This document shows, piece after piece, positions 44,779 to 53,675 of a stretch of 64,000 nucleotides of DNA. The notes under the pieces are model-generated. The model worked only from the letters and a program-made list of their open reading frames with translations, did not search any database and was not told where the DNA came from. How positions within the stretch are numbered: the first letter of the stretch is position 1; each line of letters begins with the position of its first letter. Source of the DNA: Azospirillum oryzae (lineage in GTDB: Bacteria; Pseudomonadota; Alphaproteobacteria; Azospirillales; Azospirillaceae); NCBI RefSeq assembly GCF_008364795.1, contig NZ_VTTM01000012.1:1-64000 (forward strand), read 5' to 3'. Made by a program: the position numbers and the translations under genes.

Positions 44779-46020
44779 ATGGCTTCTGCCGCCCATAACG
44801 GCGACATGCGTGCCGGGGCACAGCTGGCCCCGGCCCATCCCGGGCTGGTGCTGCTTGCGCTCGCCATGGGCGGTTTCGCCATCGGAACGACCGAATTCGC
44901 GACGATGAGCCTGCTGCCCTATTTCGCCCAGGGCCTGGGCATCGACGAGCCGACCGCCGGCCACGTCATCAGCGCCTATGCGCTGGGCGTGGTGGTGGGC
45001 GCGCCGGTGATCGCGGTGCTGGCGGCGCGGGTCGCGCGACGGACCCTGCTGATCGGACTGATGGCGGTCTTCGCCGCCGCCAACGTGGCGAGCGCCTTTT
45101 CGCCCTCCTACGGCTGGATGCTGGTCTTCCGCTTCCTGAGCGGATTGCCGCACGGCGCCTATTTCGGCGTGGCGGCCCTGGTCGCCGCCTCGCTGGTGCC
45201 GCCGCAGCGCCGCGCGCAGGCGGTGGCGCGGACCATGCTGGGGCTGACGGTGGCGACCATCGTCGGCGTGCCGATGGCCAACTGGATCGGGCAGGTGCTG
45301 GGCTGGCGCTGGGGCTTCGGCGTCGTCGGGCTGCTCGCCCTGCTGACGGTGCTGCTGGTCTGGATCTTCGCGCCGAACGACCGGCCGCACCCGGAGTCGA
45401 GCCCGCTGCGCGAGTTGGGGGCGCTGAAGCGGCGGCAGGTCTGGCTGACGCTGGGCATCGGCGCCATCGGCTTCGGCGGCATGTTCGCGGTCTACACCTA
45501 TGTCGCCTCAACCCTGATGGAGGTGACGCAGGTGTCGCCGGCGGTGGTGCCGGTGGTGCTGGCGGTGTTCGGCGCCGGCATGACCGTCGGCACGCTGGTC
45601 AGCGCCTGGGCCGCCGACCGCGCCCTGATGCCGACCGTCGCCTTCATCCTGCTGTGGAGCGCCGGGTCGCTGGCGCTTTATCCCTTCGCCGCCGGCAATG
45701 TCTGGCTGGTGTCGGTGGTCGTCTTCATGATCGGTTGCGGCGGCGGGCTGGGCACGCCTTTGCAGGCCCGGCTGATGGATGTGGCGGAGGATGCGCAGAC
45801 GCTGGCCGCCGCGCTGAACCACAGCGCCTTCAACGCCGCCAACGCGCTTGGCCCCTGGCTGGGCGGCATGGCGATCGCGGCGGGCTGGGGCTGGACCTCC
45901 ACCGGCTGGGTCGGTGCGGCGCTGGCGCTGGGCGGTCTGGCGGTGTGGGCGGTGGCGATGCTGGATGACCGGATGACTGCCAATACGGAACTGGCGGCCG
46001 AAGCCTGCGCCGGCGACTGA
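44779..46020 (+). CDS. MFS transporter (AraJ/sugar-efflux-like)
   Basis: 413 aa, about twelve membrane helices. The ATG at 44779 has GGAG 8 bases upstream and gives MASAAHNGDMRAGAQLAPAH before the first helix. The N-terminal helix GLVLLALAMGGFAIGTTEFATMSLLPYFAQGLGI and the A-like motif RVARRTLLIGLMAVFA are typical of the arabinose-efflux/YdhP-type group of drug and sugar exporters. The substrate is unknown. An inverted repeat (TCATTTC/GAAATGA, 44630-44652) lies in the leader and could be an operator. The gene is convergent with the FHA gene, with 8 bases between stops. Confidence 0.9.
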   Translation: MASAAHNGDMRAGAQLAPAHPGLVLLALAMGGFAIGTTEFATMSLLPYFAQGLGIDEPTAGHVISAYALGVVVGAPVIAVLAARVARRTLLIGLMAVFAAANVASAFSPSYGWMLVFRFLSGLPHGAYFGVAALVAASLVPPQRRAQAVARTMLGLTVATIVGVPMANWIGQVLGWRWGFGVVGLLALLTVLLVWIFAPNDRPHPESSPLRELGALKRRQVWLTLGIGAIGFGGMFAVYTYVASTLMEVTQVSPAVVPVVLAVFGAGMTVGTLVSAWAADRALMPTVAFILLWSAGSLALYPFAAGNVWLVSVVVFMIGCGGGLGTPLQARLMDVAEDAQTLAAALNHSAFNAANALGPWLGGMAIAAGWGWTSTGWVGAALALGGLAVWAVAMLDDRMTANTELAAEACAGD

Positions 46021-46028
46021 GCGGCCTT

Positions 46029-47897
46029 TCAGCGTCCCGACAGATCCCAGGCGATGCGCGCCGGATGTTCGCCGAGGTCGAGGGAGCCGATGACGATCTC
46101 CCCCCGGCCGGACAGCGGTGCCACGTCGCCCAGTTTCAGCAGCCGCTGTTCGCCGTCCTGCGGCACCAGACGGGTGCCGTTGCGGCTGAGATCCTCCAGC
46201 GTGAAGGCGCCGTCGCGCAGCCGCACCACCGCATGCCGGCGCGAGGCGGAGGCATGGTCCAGCACGATCCCGCAGTCGGCGGAACGGCCGATCACGACGT
46301 CTTCGCCCGCATCGCGCAGGGCCACCGTCCGGCCCTGGTAGCTGAGCGTCAGGCGGGGGGCCGGCGTCGGCGGAGCCTGCATGTCGACGGTCATGTCCGT
46401 CGGCTGCGCTGCCAGGCGCTGACCCGCCACAACGCCGCTGCCGGTCACCGACACGCGCCGGTCGTCGGGAATGGCGGCGATCTTGGCGATCAGCCCGTCG
46501 GCCAGAGCCCGCGGGATGCCGGCGGCGCGCAGGCGGCGGCCCAGCCCCTCGCGCACCTCCTGGATGGAGGCGCCGGGGGCGGCCAGTTCCGCCGCGGTCT
46601 TGACCCGGTTGAACTCGTCGGCGACGCGCTGGATGACGACACTGATCTTCTTGTGGCCGTAGGGGCTGGCGCCGAGGTCGAGCAGGTAGCCGAGCCGCCC
46701 CGCCGCCGTGTTGAAGCGGCCGGCCAGCCGCGTCATCGTCTCTTCGAAGGGCAGGTCGCTGCCGCCGGCCGCCCACACGGTCTTGCCGCGGCGGGTCAGC
46801 GATTCCGCCATTGCCGGGCCGCCCATGTAGCCGTCGAAGGCGATCATGCCGTCGACGATGGCGGAGAAGGCGCGGGCGTCGCTGGCCGCCCCGGTGCGGG
46901 TCAGCGGAGTCAGCCCGTCCAGCCCGCCGCGGATGCGATGCAGCAGCGCCTCGCGCGTCCGGGCGAAGCCGAGCCCCGTCCCGTCGGAGGCCAGCGTGTT
47001 GGACAGGGCCAGAAGCGGTTCGGTGTGGGGCAGCCGGTCGTCCAGGTCGCCGCGCAGCGCCGCCAGCAGCGCCAGGATGGCGGAGGCGAGGTCGGGCGAA
47101 TAGCCGATCAGGGCGCGGATCGGCTCCCGCCCGTCGGTGATTTCCGCCGCGAATTCGTCGACCAGCCGGGTGCTCTCGCCGTCCTCCTCATTGTGCAGGC
47201 GCAGGACGGCGGACAGCTTGGCCCCCCATTCGCGGTGCGGTTCCAGCAGGGTGCCGAAGGCATGGGTGACGATGCGGTCGCGCTCCTCAACCGGGCGGTC
47301 GACGGCGGCCAGCAGCAGGCCGGAAACCCCGCCGCGCATCAGCGCCTGGTCGAAGGGGGCCAGCGTCTCCGATTTCTGGGCGAGGTCCTTCAGCGCGGTG
47401 AACAGACGGCTGAGCTGGTCGTAGCGCTCATGCGGCTTCACCCCCAGCATCGGCGCCTGGAGGGTGGCGAGCCGGCTGATCGAAGGGTTGAACAGCAGCG
47501 CCTCGCGCTCGAAGTAGCGCAACGGATAGTAGCGGTGCAGCTGCTCCGACGGAATGACGCCCTGGTCGTCCCAGTAACCGCGCAGCAATCGCAGCAGGGT
47601 CATCCGGCTGTCGAAGGAGAAGACCTGCAGCACGTCGGTGCAGAGGTTGGCGCTGTCGATCGGCGAAATGGTCGTCAGCTTGGCGCCGCCGGAGGAGGTC
47701 TTCTGGAAGATCGTCTCCTCCCGTCCGGTGCCGGTGACCTTCACCACGCGCACCACCGGGAACTTGGCAAGCCGCAACAGGAAGTTGGCACGTTCCGTCG
47801 CCGACTTCTCGTCGTCGAAGACGCCGTCGATGTTGGGCTTGCCGCCCTGTTCGACCACCACCTCGAAGCGCGCTTCGCGCCGTTTGGACATCGCCAT
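46029..47897 (-). CDS. Large protein of unknown function with C-terminal FHA domain
   Basis: 622 aa from the ATG at 47897 (GGGGG upstream; MSKRREARF six bases later is also possible). The first ~90 residues look like a small domain (ARFEVVVEQGGKPNIDGVFDDEKSATERANFLLRLAKFP), followed by a ~390-residue helical region without a recognised family (RYFEREALLFNPSISRLATLQAPMLGVKPHERYDQLSRLFTALKDLAQ). The C-terminal ~95 residues are an FHA domain: VVIGRSADCGIVLDHASASRRHAVVRLRDGAFTLEDLSRNGTRL, with the G-R-S, S-x-x-H and N-G-T motifs that bind phosphothreonine. No kinase lies next to it. Role unknown; a regulated adaptor is plausible. Confidence 0.82.
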   Translation of the reverse strand: MAMSKRREARFEVVVEQGGKPNIDGVFDDEKSATERANFLLRLAKFPVVRVVKVTGTGREETIFQKTSSGGAKLTTISPIDSANLCTDVLQVFSFDSRMTLLRLLRGYWDDQGVIPSEQLHRYYPLRYFEREALLFNPSISRLATLQAPMLGVKPHERYDQLSRLFTALKDLAQKSETLAPFDQALMRGGVSGLLLAAVDRPVEERDRIVTHAFGTLLEPHREWGAKLSAVLRLHNEEDGESTRLVDEFAAEITDGREPIRALIGYSPDLASAILALLAALRGDLDDRLPHTEPLLALSNTLASDGTGLGFARTREALLHRIRGGLDGLTPLTRTGAASDARAFSAIVDGMIAFDGYMGGPAMAESLTRRGKTVWAAGGSDLPFEETMTRLAGRFNTAAGRLGYLLDLGASPYGHKKISVVIQRVADEFNRVKTAAELAAPGASIQEVREGLGRRLRAAGIPRALADGLIAKIAAIPDDRRVSVTGSGVVAGQRLAAQPTDMTVDMQAPPTPAPRLTLSYQGRTVALRDAGEDVVIGRSADCGIVLDHASASRRHAVVRLRDGAFTLEDLSRNGTRLVPQDGEQRLLKLGDVAPLSGRGEIVIGSLDLGEHPARIAWDLSGR

Positions 47898-47986
47898 AGC
47901 GTCCCCCCTTGGCCATGCCCGATCCGGCATGGTGTCCGGCTACGTCCCCATCCGCTATTTCCAGCGATTTTTCACCAAAATACTTT

Positions 47987-49516
47987 ATGAACCTTAACAT
48001 CAGAAGCGGAAAGACCCGGACCTTGACCGCAAGTTTCCATTCGGACTCCAACCCGCCCCCGCCGTCGCCCCGGTCGTTGCTGGGCCGCCGCCCGTTCCTC
48101 GGACTGTTCGGGGGCGCGCTCGGGGCGTTGGCCCTGCCGGGTGGCGGGGCCTGGGCGGCAGGATCGTCACGAACCACCAATGGTTTAGAAAGTGGTTCGG
48201 TCGGATATTTCCTGTTCGATCCCGACAGCGGCCGGGCGCTGGAGGAGCAGGCGGCGGACACCGCCTTCATCCCGGCATCGGTGGCGAAGCTGCCGACGGT
48301 GGCGGCGGCGCTGGCGCTGCTGGGGCCGGACCACCGTTTCGCCACCCGCCTGCTGGGCACCGGGCCGCTGGAGGGCGGGGTGCTGCGCGGCGACCTGATC
48401 CTGCAGGGCGGCGGCGATCCGGCCCTGGCGACCGAAGGGCTGCTGCAGCTGTTGGGCGCGCTTGGCGCCGCCGGAGTGCGGCAGGTGGAAGGGAGATTCC
48501 TGTACGACACCGCGCTGCTGCCCGAACTGGCGGAGATCGATTCCGGACAGCCCTGGGCCGCGCCCTACAACACCGGGGTCGGGGCGCTGTCGCTGAACTA
48601 CAACCGCGCCCTGCTGAACTGGCGGCGCGGCGGCACTCCTGCCGGGCCGGACGCGCTGACGGTGGCCGATGCCGGGCGGCTGCCGCTGGACAGCGTCACG
48701 GTCCGGCCGATGGCGATGGGCGGAGGCTTTCCGCTGCTGCCGGACGGGGTGGACCGCTGGCTGATGGCGCCGCCCTCCTCCGGCGAGGCGGGGGGCGCCT
48801 GGGTGCCGGTGGCGCGGCCGGGGCTGGCCGCCGCCATGCTGTTCCGCCGGCTGGCCGCCGATGCCGGCATCGCCCTGCCGGCGCCCGTCGTCGGCCGGGC
48901 GGCGGGTGGGGCGGCGGGTGGGGCGGCTCTGGCGGTGCTGGACAGCCTGCCGCTGGCGGAACTGGCACGTGGCCTGCTGCGCCATTCCAACAACCTGTCG
49001 GCGGAAGTGATCGGACTGGCCGCGTCGCGCCGGCTGGATCCGTCTGCCACCACCCTGGACCGGTCGGCGGGGCTGCTGCAGCGTTGGCTGACGCGGCAGC
49101 CGGTCGGAGCGGTGAACTGGAGCGGTAGCTGGAATGGTCTGCGGCTGGCCAACCATTCCGGGCTGGGCACCGGGTCGCGCGCCACGCCGCGGCAGATGGC
49201 GGCGCTGCTGCAGGCCGGCGGACCGGCCCTGTGGGACCTGCTGCCGGGGGAGGAGGACGGCAAGGCGCTGCCCCCCGGCGTCCATGCCAAATCGGGCACG
49301 CTGGCCTACGTCAAGGGGCTGTCCGGGCTGCTGACGGCGGCCAGCGGCCGGAGGCTGGGATTCGTCCTGTTCATCGCCGATCCGGCGCGCCGCGCGGCGA
49401 TGGATGCCGCGCTCGACCGCCGGGTGACCGCGACGCCGGCGGAGGCGCGCGCCTGGGCCGCCGGTGCCCGCCGGTTGCAGGGCGAGATTCTGGAGCGGTG
49501 GGTTTCCACCTATTGA
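47987..49516 (+). CDS. dacB: D-alanyl-D-alanine carboxypeptidase/endopeptidase, PBP4 type
   Basis: 509 aa from the ATG at 47987. Residues ~34-60 resemble a twin-arginine or Sec-type signal (GRRPFLGLFGGALGALAL ... GAWA), so the enzyme works in the periplasm on peptidoglycan cross-links. The active-site motifs are S-x-x-K (SVAK, Ser ~98), S-x-N (HSNNLSAE) and K-S/T-G (AKSGTLAYVKG), with the large insertion between the first two that marks the PBP4/DacB (peptidase S13) group. It removes terminal D-Ala or cuts 4-3 cross-links. It is divergent from the FHA gene with ~90 bases between them. Confidence 0.93.
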   Translation: MNLNIRSGKTRTLTASFHSDSNPPPPSPRSLLGRRPFLGLFGGALGALALPGGGAWAAGSSRTTNGLESGSVGYFLFDPDSGRALEEQAADTAFIPASVAKLPTVAAALALLGPDHRFATRLLGTGPLEGGVLRGDLILQGGGDPALATEGLLQLLGALGAAGVRQVEGRFLYDTALLPELAEIDSGQPWAAPYNTGVGALSLNYNRALLNWRRGGTPAGPDALTVADAGRLPLDSVTVRPMAMGGGFPLLPDGVDRWLMAPPSSGEAGGAWVPVARPGLAAAMLFRRLAADAGIALPAPVVGRAAGGAAGGAALAVLDSLPLAELARGLLRHSNNLSAEVIGLAASRRLDPSATTLDRSAGLLQRWLTRQPVGAVNWSGSWNGLRLANHSGLGTGSRATPRQMAALLQAGGPALWDLLPGEEDGKALPPGVHAKSGTLAYVKGLSGLLTAASGRRLGFVLFIADPARRAAMDAALDRRVTATPAEARAWAAGARRLQGEILERWVSTY

Positions 49517-49661
49517 CTGACATAAGTCATAGGAGGGAAGATCGCGCCTTCGCTAAAATGCAGATCAAAGTTGAATCGGTCTCAAGCGGCCTGCAACGGA
49601 TTGATCGCCGTCCCGGCCGCCCCATATCCGTGCACACCCGGCAGAGAGAACCCCAGACCCG

Positions 49662-50312
49662 ATGATGACAGACCGTTCCTGCACCTCTACCGCGCGCAAC
49701 GTGCTGCGCCGCCGGCTGGAACGTCAGGACGTCGCCGCCAACCGCTATCATGACCGGCGGCTGGGGGCGGAGGTCGTCAACATCGTCGTCGGCGGCTGCG
49801 TCGTCACCGACGACCCGAACGTCGTCATCACCACCACGCTGGGCTCCTGCGTCGCCGCCTGCCTGTATGATCCGGTGGCGGAGATCGGCGGGATGAACCA
49901 TTTCCTGCTGCCCGACGCCGGGAGCGACACGCTGTCGCTGTCCTCGCGCTACGGCGCCACGGCGATGGAGCAACTGATCAACCGGCTGCTGAAGGTCACC
50001 GGCCGGCGCGACCGGCTGCGCGCCAAGCTGTTCGGCGGGGCCAACGTCAACCTGACCACGTTGCGCACCGCGAACATCGGCCAGCGCAACGTCGAATTCG
50101 TGATGGAGTATCTGGCGACGGAGGGCATTCCCACCGTCAGCTGGGACGTCGGCGGCGCCAGCCCGCGCGCCGTGCGCTTCTTTCCCACCAGCGGGCGCAG
50201 CCAGCGCCGGCTGATCGGCGACGAGACTCTGCACGACATCGCCCGCAACGAATCGTCCTACATCGAGCATCTGCGCAAATCGCGGATCGAAGGCGACGTC
50301 GAGCTGTTCTGA
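49662..50312 (+). CDS. cheD: Chemoreceptor glutamine deamidase CheD
   Basis: 216 aa. CheD deamidates specific glutamines of chemoreceptors to set their methylation sites and activity. The catalytic cysteine lies in TTTLGSCVAACLYDPVAEIGGMNHFLLPD, which also holds the His, and a Thr follows in the conserved KLFGGANV region. N- and C-terminal tails (MTDRSCTSTARNVLRRRLERQ and SSYIEHLRKSRIEGDVELF) are specific to this protein. No cheB, cheR or cheA is adjacent; the only chemotaxis neighbour is the MCP at 42479. ATG at 49662 is MMTDRS; the second ATG is three bases later. Confidence 0.95.
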   Translation: MMTDRSCTSTARNVLRRRLERQDVAANRYHDRRLGAEVVNIVVGGCVVTDDPNVVITTTLGSCVAACLYDPVAEIGGMNHFLLPDAGSDTLSLSSRYGATAMEQLINRLLKVTGRRDRLRAKLFGGANVNLTTLRTANIGQRNVEFVMEYLATEGIPTVSWDVGGASPRAVRFFPTSGRSQRRLIGDETLHDIARNESSYIEHLRKSRIEGDVELF

Positions 50313-50386
50313 TAAGCTCGACCGGCGGCGTTTCGTCAGCGATGGGCTGCGCCGCCGACACCCGCCGTCCTTCCGCGGAGCCCTTC

Positions 50387-51358
50387 ATGGCCGACACGCT
50401 GTTCCGGATCGCCACCTTCAACCTGGAAAACCTGGACGACGATGCCGACGAGCCGCCCTTCGAGGCGCGGATCGCCACGCTGCGCCCGCAGCTGGAGCGG
50501 CTGGAGGCCGACATCCTCTGCCTGCAGGAGGTCGACGCCCAGCATCCGGTGAAGAGCGAGCCGCGGACCCTGCGCGCGCTGTCCCGCCTGCTGGAGGGCA
50601 CGCGCTATGCCGGTTACCACGTCACCGCCGGCGACGGCCCGTCGCCGGCCGACCGCCACAACCCGGTGATCGTCAGCCGCTGGCCGATCCGGGCGGCGCG
50701 GCTGCTGCGCCATCATCTGGTGCCGCCGGCCCGCGTGCGCCTCGCCACCGCCGACCCGGCGGCGGACACGGAGACGGAGGTCGGCTGGGACCGGCCGCTG
50801 CTGCATGCCGAGGTGGAGATGCCGGACGGCCGCATCCTGCATGTCTTCGACCTGCATCTGCGCGCCCCCATCGCCGCGCCGGTGCCGGGGCAGAAGACCA
50901 GCGCCCAGACCTGGAGGACGGCGTCCGGCTGGGCCGAGGGCTTCTATCTCGCCTCGATCAAGCGGGCGGGTCAGGCGCTGGAGACGCGGATGGCGGTGGA
51001 CCGGCTGTTCGACGCCGATCCCGACGCGCTGATCGTGGTGGCCGGCGACTGCAACGCCGATCTGGAGCAGACCGCCGTCCGCATCATCCGCGCCGCCTCC
51101 GACTTCACCGGCAATCCAGACCTGGCCGGCCGCGTGCTGGAGCCGCTGGAGGAGGCGATCCCGGAGGAGCGGCGCTACACCGTGCTGCATGCCGGCACGG
51201 CGGTGCTGCTGGACCATCTGATGACCTCGCCGCGCCTGACCGAGCGGCTGCGCGACATCGCCATCCACAACGAGGATCTGACCGACGAGGTCGACCATGC
51301 CGACGAGCCCTCGCCGGTCAGTTACCACGCGCCGGTGGTGGCGACCTTCTCGCTGTAG
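50387..51358 (+). CDS. Endonuclease/exonuclease/phosphatase-family protein
   Basis: 323 aa from the ATG at 50387 (MADTLFRIATFNLENLDDDADEP). Motifs of the EEP superfamily are in order: RIATFNLENL, the metal-binding Glu in ADILCLQEVDAQ, HVFDLHLRAP, VVAGDCNADLEQ and the terminal Asp-His pair in the LLDHLM/SYHAPVVATF region. Such enzymes hydrolyse phosphodiesters in nucleic acids, phospholipids or sugars; which one is unknown. No signal peptide is visible, so it is probably cytoplasmic. It is convergent with the glycerate kinase gene. Confidence 0.9.
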   Translation: MADTLFRIATFNLENLDDDADEPPFEARIATLRPQLERLEADILCLQEVDAQHPVKSEPRTLRALSRLLEGTRYAGYHVTAGDGPSPADRHNPVIVSRWPIRAARLLRHHLVPPARVRLATADPAADTETEVGWDRPLLHAEVEMPDGRILHVFDLHLRAPIAAPVPGQKTSAQTWRTASGWAEGFYLASIKRAGQALETRMAVDRLFDADPDALIVVAGDCNADLEQTAVRIIRAASDFTGNPDLAGRVLEPLEEAIPEERRYTVLHAGTAVLLDHLMTSPRLTERLRDIAIHNEDLTDEVDHADEPSPVSYHAPVVATFSL

Positions 51359-51384
51359 GCCGCCCCGCCGTCAGCTGCGGTCGA

Positions 51385-52659
51385 TCATGTCCGGTCGATG
51401 ACGATCACCCGGAAATCGTTGACGTTGGTGCGGGTCGGGCCGGTGACGACCAGATCGCCCAGCGCCTTGAAGAAGCTGTAGCCGTCGTTGTCGGCGAGGA
51501 AGGCCTTGGCGTCGAGGCCCATCTCCTCCGCACGGGTCAGCGTGTCGGGGCGCAGGATGGCGCCGGCATTGTCCTCCGTCCCGTCGATGCCGTCGGTGTC
51601 GAAGGCGGCGGCCCAGATGCCGGGCTGGCCGTCGAGCGCCACCGCCAGCGCCAGCAGGAATTCGACGTTGCGGCCGCCGCGGCCCTGGCCGCGCACGGTC
51701 ACCGTGGTCTCGCCGCCGGACAGGATCACGGCTGGGACCGCCGCCGGCTGGCCGTGGCGGGCGACCTGCCGGGCGATGCCGGCATGGACCTTGGCGACCT
51801 CGCGCGCTTCGCCCTCGATGGCGTCGCCGAGGATGACGGGGGTGTAGCCGCGGTCGCGGGCCAGCGCCGCCGCCGCTTCCAGCGCGTCCTGCGGGGTGGC
51901 GATGATGGTGGTCTCGGCGCCGCTCAGCCGCGGGTCGCCGGGCTTCGGCGTCTCGTCCTCCGCGGCCTCCAGGAAGGCGGCGACGGCGGGCGGCGGGGTG
52001 ATGTTGTACTTGGCCAGGATGGCGCGGGCGTCGGCGAAGCTGGTCGGGTCGGGCACGGTCGGGCCGCTGGCGATCACCGACGGATCGTCGCCCGGCACGT
52101 CGGAGACCAGCAGCGAGACGACGCGGGCCGGGTGGGCCATGGCGGCGAGCCGGCCGCCCTTCACCGCCGACAGGTGCTTGCGCACGCAGTTCATCTCGCC
52201 GATGTCGGCGCCGCTCTTCAGCAGCGCCTTGGCGACGGCGCGCTTGTCCTCCAGCGTGATGCCGGGCGCCGGCAGGGCCAGCAGGGCGGAGCCGCCGCCG
52301 GAGATCAGGCAGAGCACGAGGTCGTCGGCGGCCAGCCCCTGCACCATGTCGACGATGCGCCGCGCGGCCTCCTGCCCGGCGGCGTCGGGCACCGGGTGGC
52401 TGGCCTGCACCACCTCGATCCGCTCGGTCGGCAGATCATGGTCGTAGCGGGTGACGACGAGACCGGTCAGCGGGCCCGGCCAATGGTCCTCCACCGTCTT
52501 CGCCATGGCCGCCGCCGCCTTGCCGGCACCGATGACCACCGTGCGGCCCTTCGGCGGCTGCGGCAGGGCCGCCGGCAGCCGGGTCTCGGCGGTCACCGCG
52601 GTGAGGGCCGCCTGGAACAGGTCGTGGAGCAGGGCTTCGGTGGTCATGGCGGTGCTCAT
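51385..52659 (-). CDS. Glycerate 2-kinase (GckA/MOFRL, TtuD type)
   Basis: 424 aa from the ATG at 52659 (MSTAMTTEALLHDLF; a further ATG at 52647 is near, and a GTG at 52692 opens the frame). The N-terminal domain has the ATP/glycerate region VVIGAGKAAAAMAKTVEDHWPGPL and LCLISGGGSALLALPAPGITLEDKRAV. The C-terminal MOFRL domain ends VILSGGETTVTVRGQGRGGRNVEFLLALA and DTDGIDGTEDNAGA. It phosphorylates glycerate to 2-phosphoglycerate; older names call it hydroxypyruvate reductase. It is the final step of the glyoxylate-glycerate branch whose other enzymes follow upstream on the same strand. Confidence 0.93.
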   Translation of the reverse strand: MSTAMTTEALLHDLFQAALTAVTAETRLPAALPQPPKGRTVVIGAGKAAAAMAKTVEDHWPGPLTGLVVTRYDHDLPTERIEVVQASHPVPDAAGQEAARRIVDMVQGLAADDLVLCLISGGGSALLALPAPGITLEDKRAVAKALLKSGADIGEMNCVRKHLSAVKGGRLAAMAHPARVVSLLVSDVPGDDPSVIASGPTVPDPTSFADARAILAKYNITPPPAVAAFLEAAEDETPKPGDPRLSGAETTIIATPQDALEAAAALARDRGYTPVILGDAIEGEAREVAKVHAGIARQVARHGQPAAVPAVILSGGETTVTVRGQGRGGRNVEFLLALAVALDGQPGIWAAAFDTDGIDGTEDNAGAILRPDTLTRAEEMGLDAKAFLADNDGYSFFKALGDLVVTGPTRTNVNDFRVIVIDRT

Positions 52660-52754
52660 GGTCGCGTCGGGAGCGGGGCGGGTAGAATGCACACAAATGA
52701 GGGGTGGGCCAATGGTTAGGGTGGGGCACCGTCCGCCGACGACGCCCCATCACC

Positions 52755-53639
52755 TCACTTCGACCCGACCTCATGCCCGGCCAGCAGTTCCAGCGCGCGG
52801 AGCATGCCGGAGTGGTCCCAGGCCGAGCCGCCCTGCGCGGCGCAGGCGTTGAACAGCTGCTGGCAGCTGGCGGTGTGCGGCAGCGACAGGTTCAGCGCCT
52901 TGGCGCCGCTCAGCGCCAGGTTCAGGTCCTTCTGGTGCAGCTCGATGCGGAAGCCGGGGGTGAAGTTGCGGTTGATCATCCGCTCGCCATGGACCTCCAG
53001 GATGCGGGAGGAGGCGAAGCCGCCCATCAGCGCCTGACGGACCTTGGCCGGATCGGCGCCGGCCTTCGAGGCGAACAGCAGGGCCTCGGCCACCGCCTCG
53101 ATGGTCAGCGCGACGATGATCTGGTTGGCGACCTTGGTGGTCTGGCCGTCGCCGTTGCCGCCGACCAGGGTGACGTTCTTGCCCATCTTGTCGAACAGCG
53201 GCTTGACCGTGTCGAAGGCCTCCTGCGGGCCGCCGACCATGATGGTCAGCGAGGCGGCCTTGGCGCCGACCTCGCCGCCCGACACCGGCGCGTCGAGGTA
53301 GGCGCAGCCCAGGTCATTGATGCGCTTGGCGTATTCCTTGGTCTCGATCGGCGAGATCGAGGACATGTCGACCACGATCTTGCCCGACGACAGGCCGGCG
53401 GCGACGCCGTTCTCGCCGAACAGGGCGGCGCCGACATGGGGGGTGTCCGGCACCATGGTGATGATGACCTCGGCCGCCGCCGCGACCTCCGCGCCGCTCG
53501 GGCAGGGGATGGCGCCCTTGTCGGTCAGGTCGGCCGGGACCGGCTTGATGTCGTGGACATAGAGCGTGTGACCGGCGTCCAGCAGGTGCCCCGCCATCGG
53601 GGTGCCCATGATGCCGAGACCGATGAATCCGACCTTCAT
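52755..53639 (-). CDS. garR: 2-hydroxy-3-oxopropionate (tartronate semialdehyde) reductase
   Basis: 294 aa beta-hydroxyacid dehydrogenase that reduces tartronate semialdehyde to glycerate with NAD(P)H. It begins MKVGFIGLGIMGTPMAGHLLDAGH (Rossmann GxGxxG), holds the substrate-binding DAPVSGGEVGAK signature, and has the catalytic Lys region GNGDGQTTKVANQIIVALTIEAVAEALLFA. Length is standard. It lies between the glycerate kinase gene (95 bases away) and the hydroxypyruvate isomerase gene, so the three form a pathway operon. The gene name glxR is used for the same function in some genomes. Confidence 0.94.
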   Translation of the reverse strand: MKVGFIGLGIMGTPMAGHLLDAGHTLYVHDIKPVPADLTDKGAIPCPSGAEVAAAAEVIITMVPDTPHVGAALFGENGVAAGLSSGKIVVDMSSISPIETKEYAKRINDLGCAYLDAPVSGGEVGAKAASLTIMVGGPQEAFDTVKPLFDKMGKNVTLVGGNGDGQTTKVANQIIVALTIEAVAEALLFASKAGADPAKVRQALMGGFASSRILEVHGERMINRNFTPGFRIELHQKDLNLALSGAKALNLSLPHTASCQQLFNACAAQGGSAWDHSGMLRALELLAGHEVGSK

Positions 53640-53675
53640 GACTTTGGTCCTTTCTCGCGTGATGTTGGGGGCGTT

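Noticed and set aside
46065-47990. Plus-strand frame of 641 residues opposite the FHA gene
   Set aside because: The minus-strand protein contains a recognisable FHA domain, and the plus-strand product is low-complexity.
49514-49529. TGACT-N6-AGTCA palindrome before cheD
   Set aside because: Only 5-bp arms and it overlaps the dacB stop codon; chance is likely.
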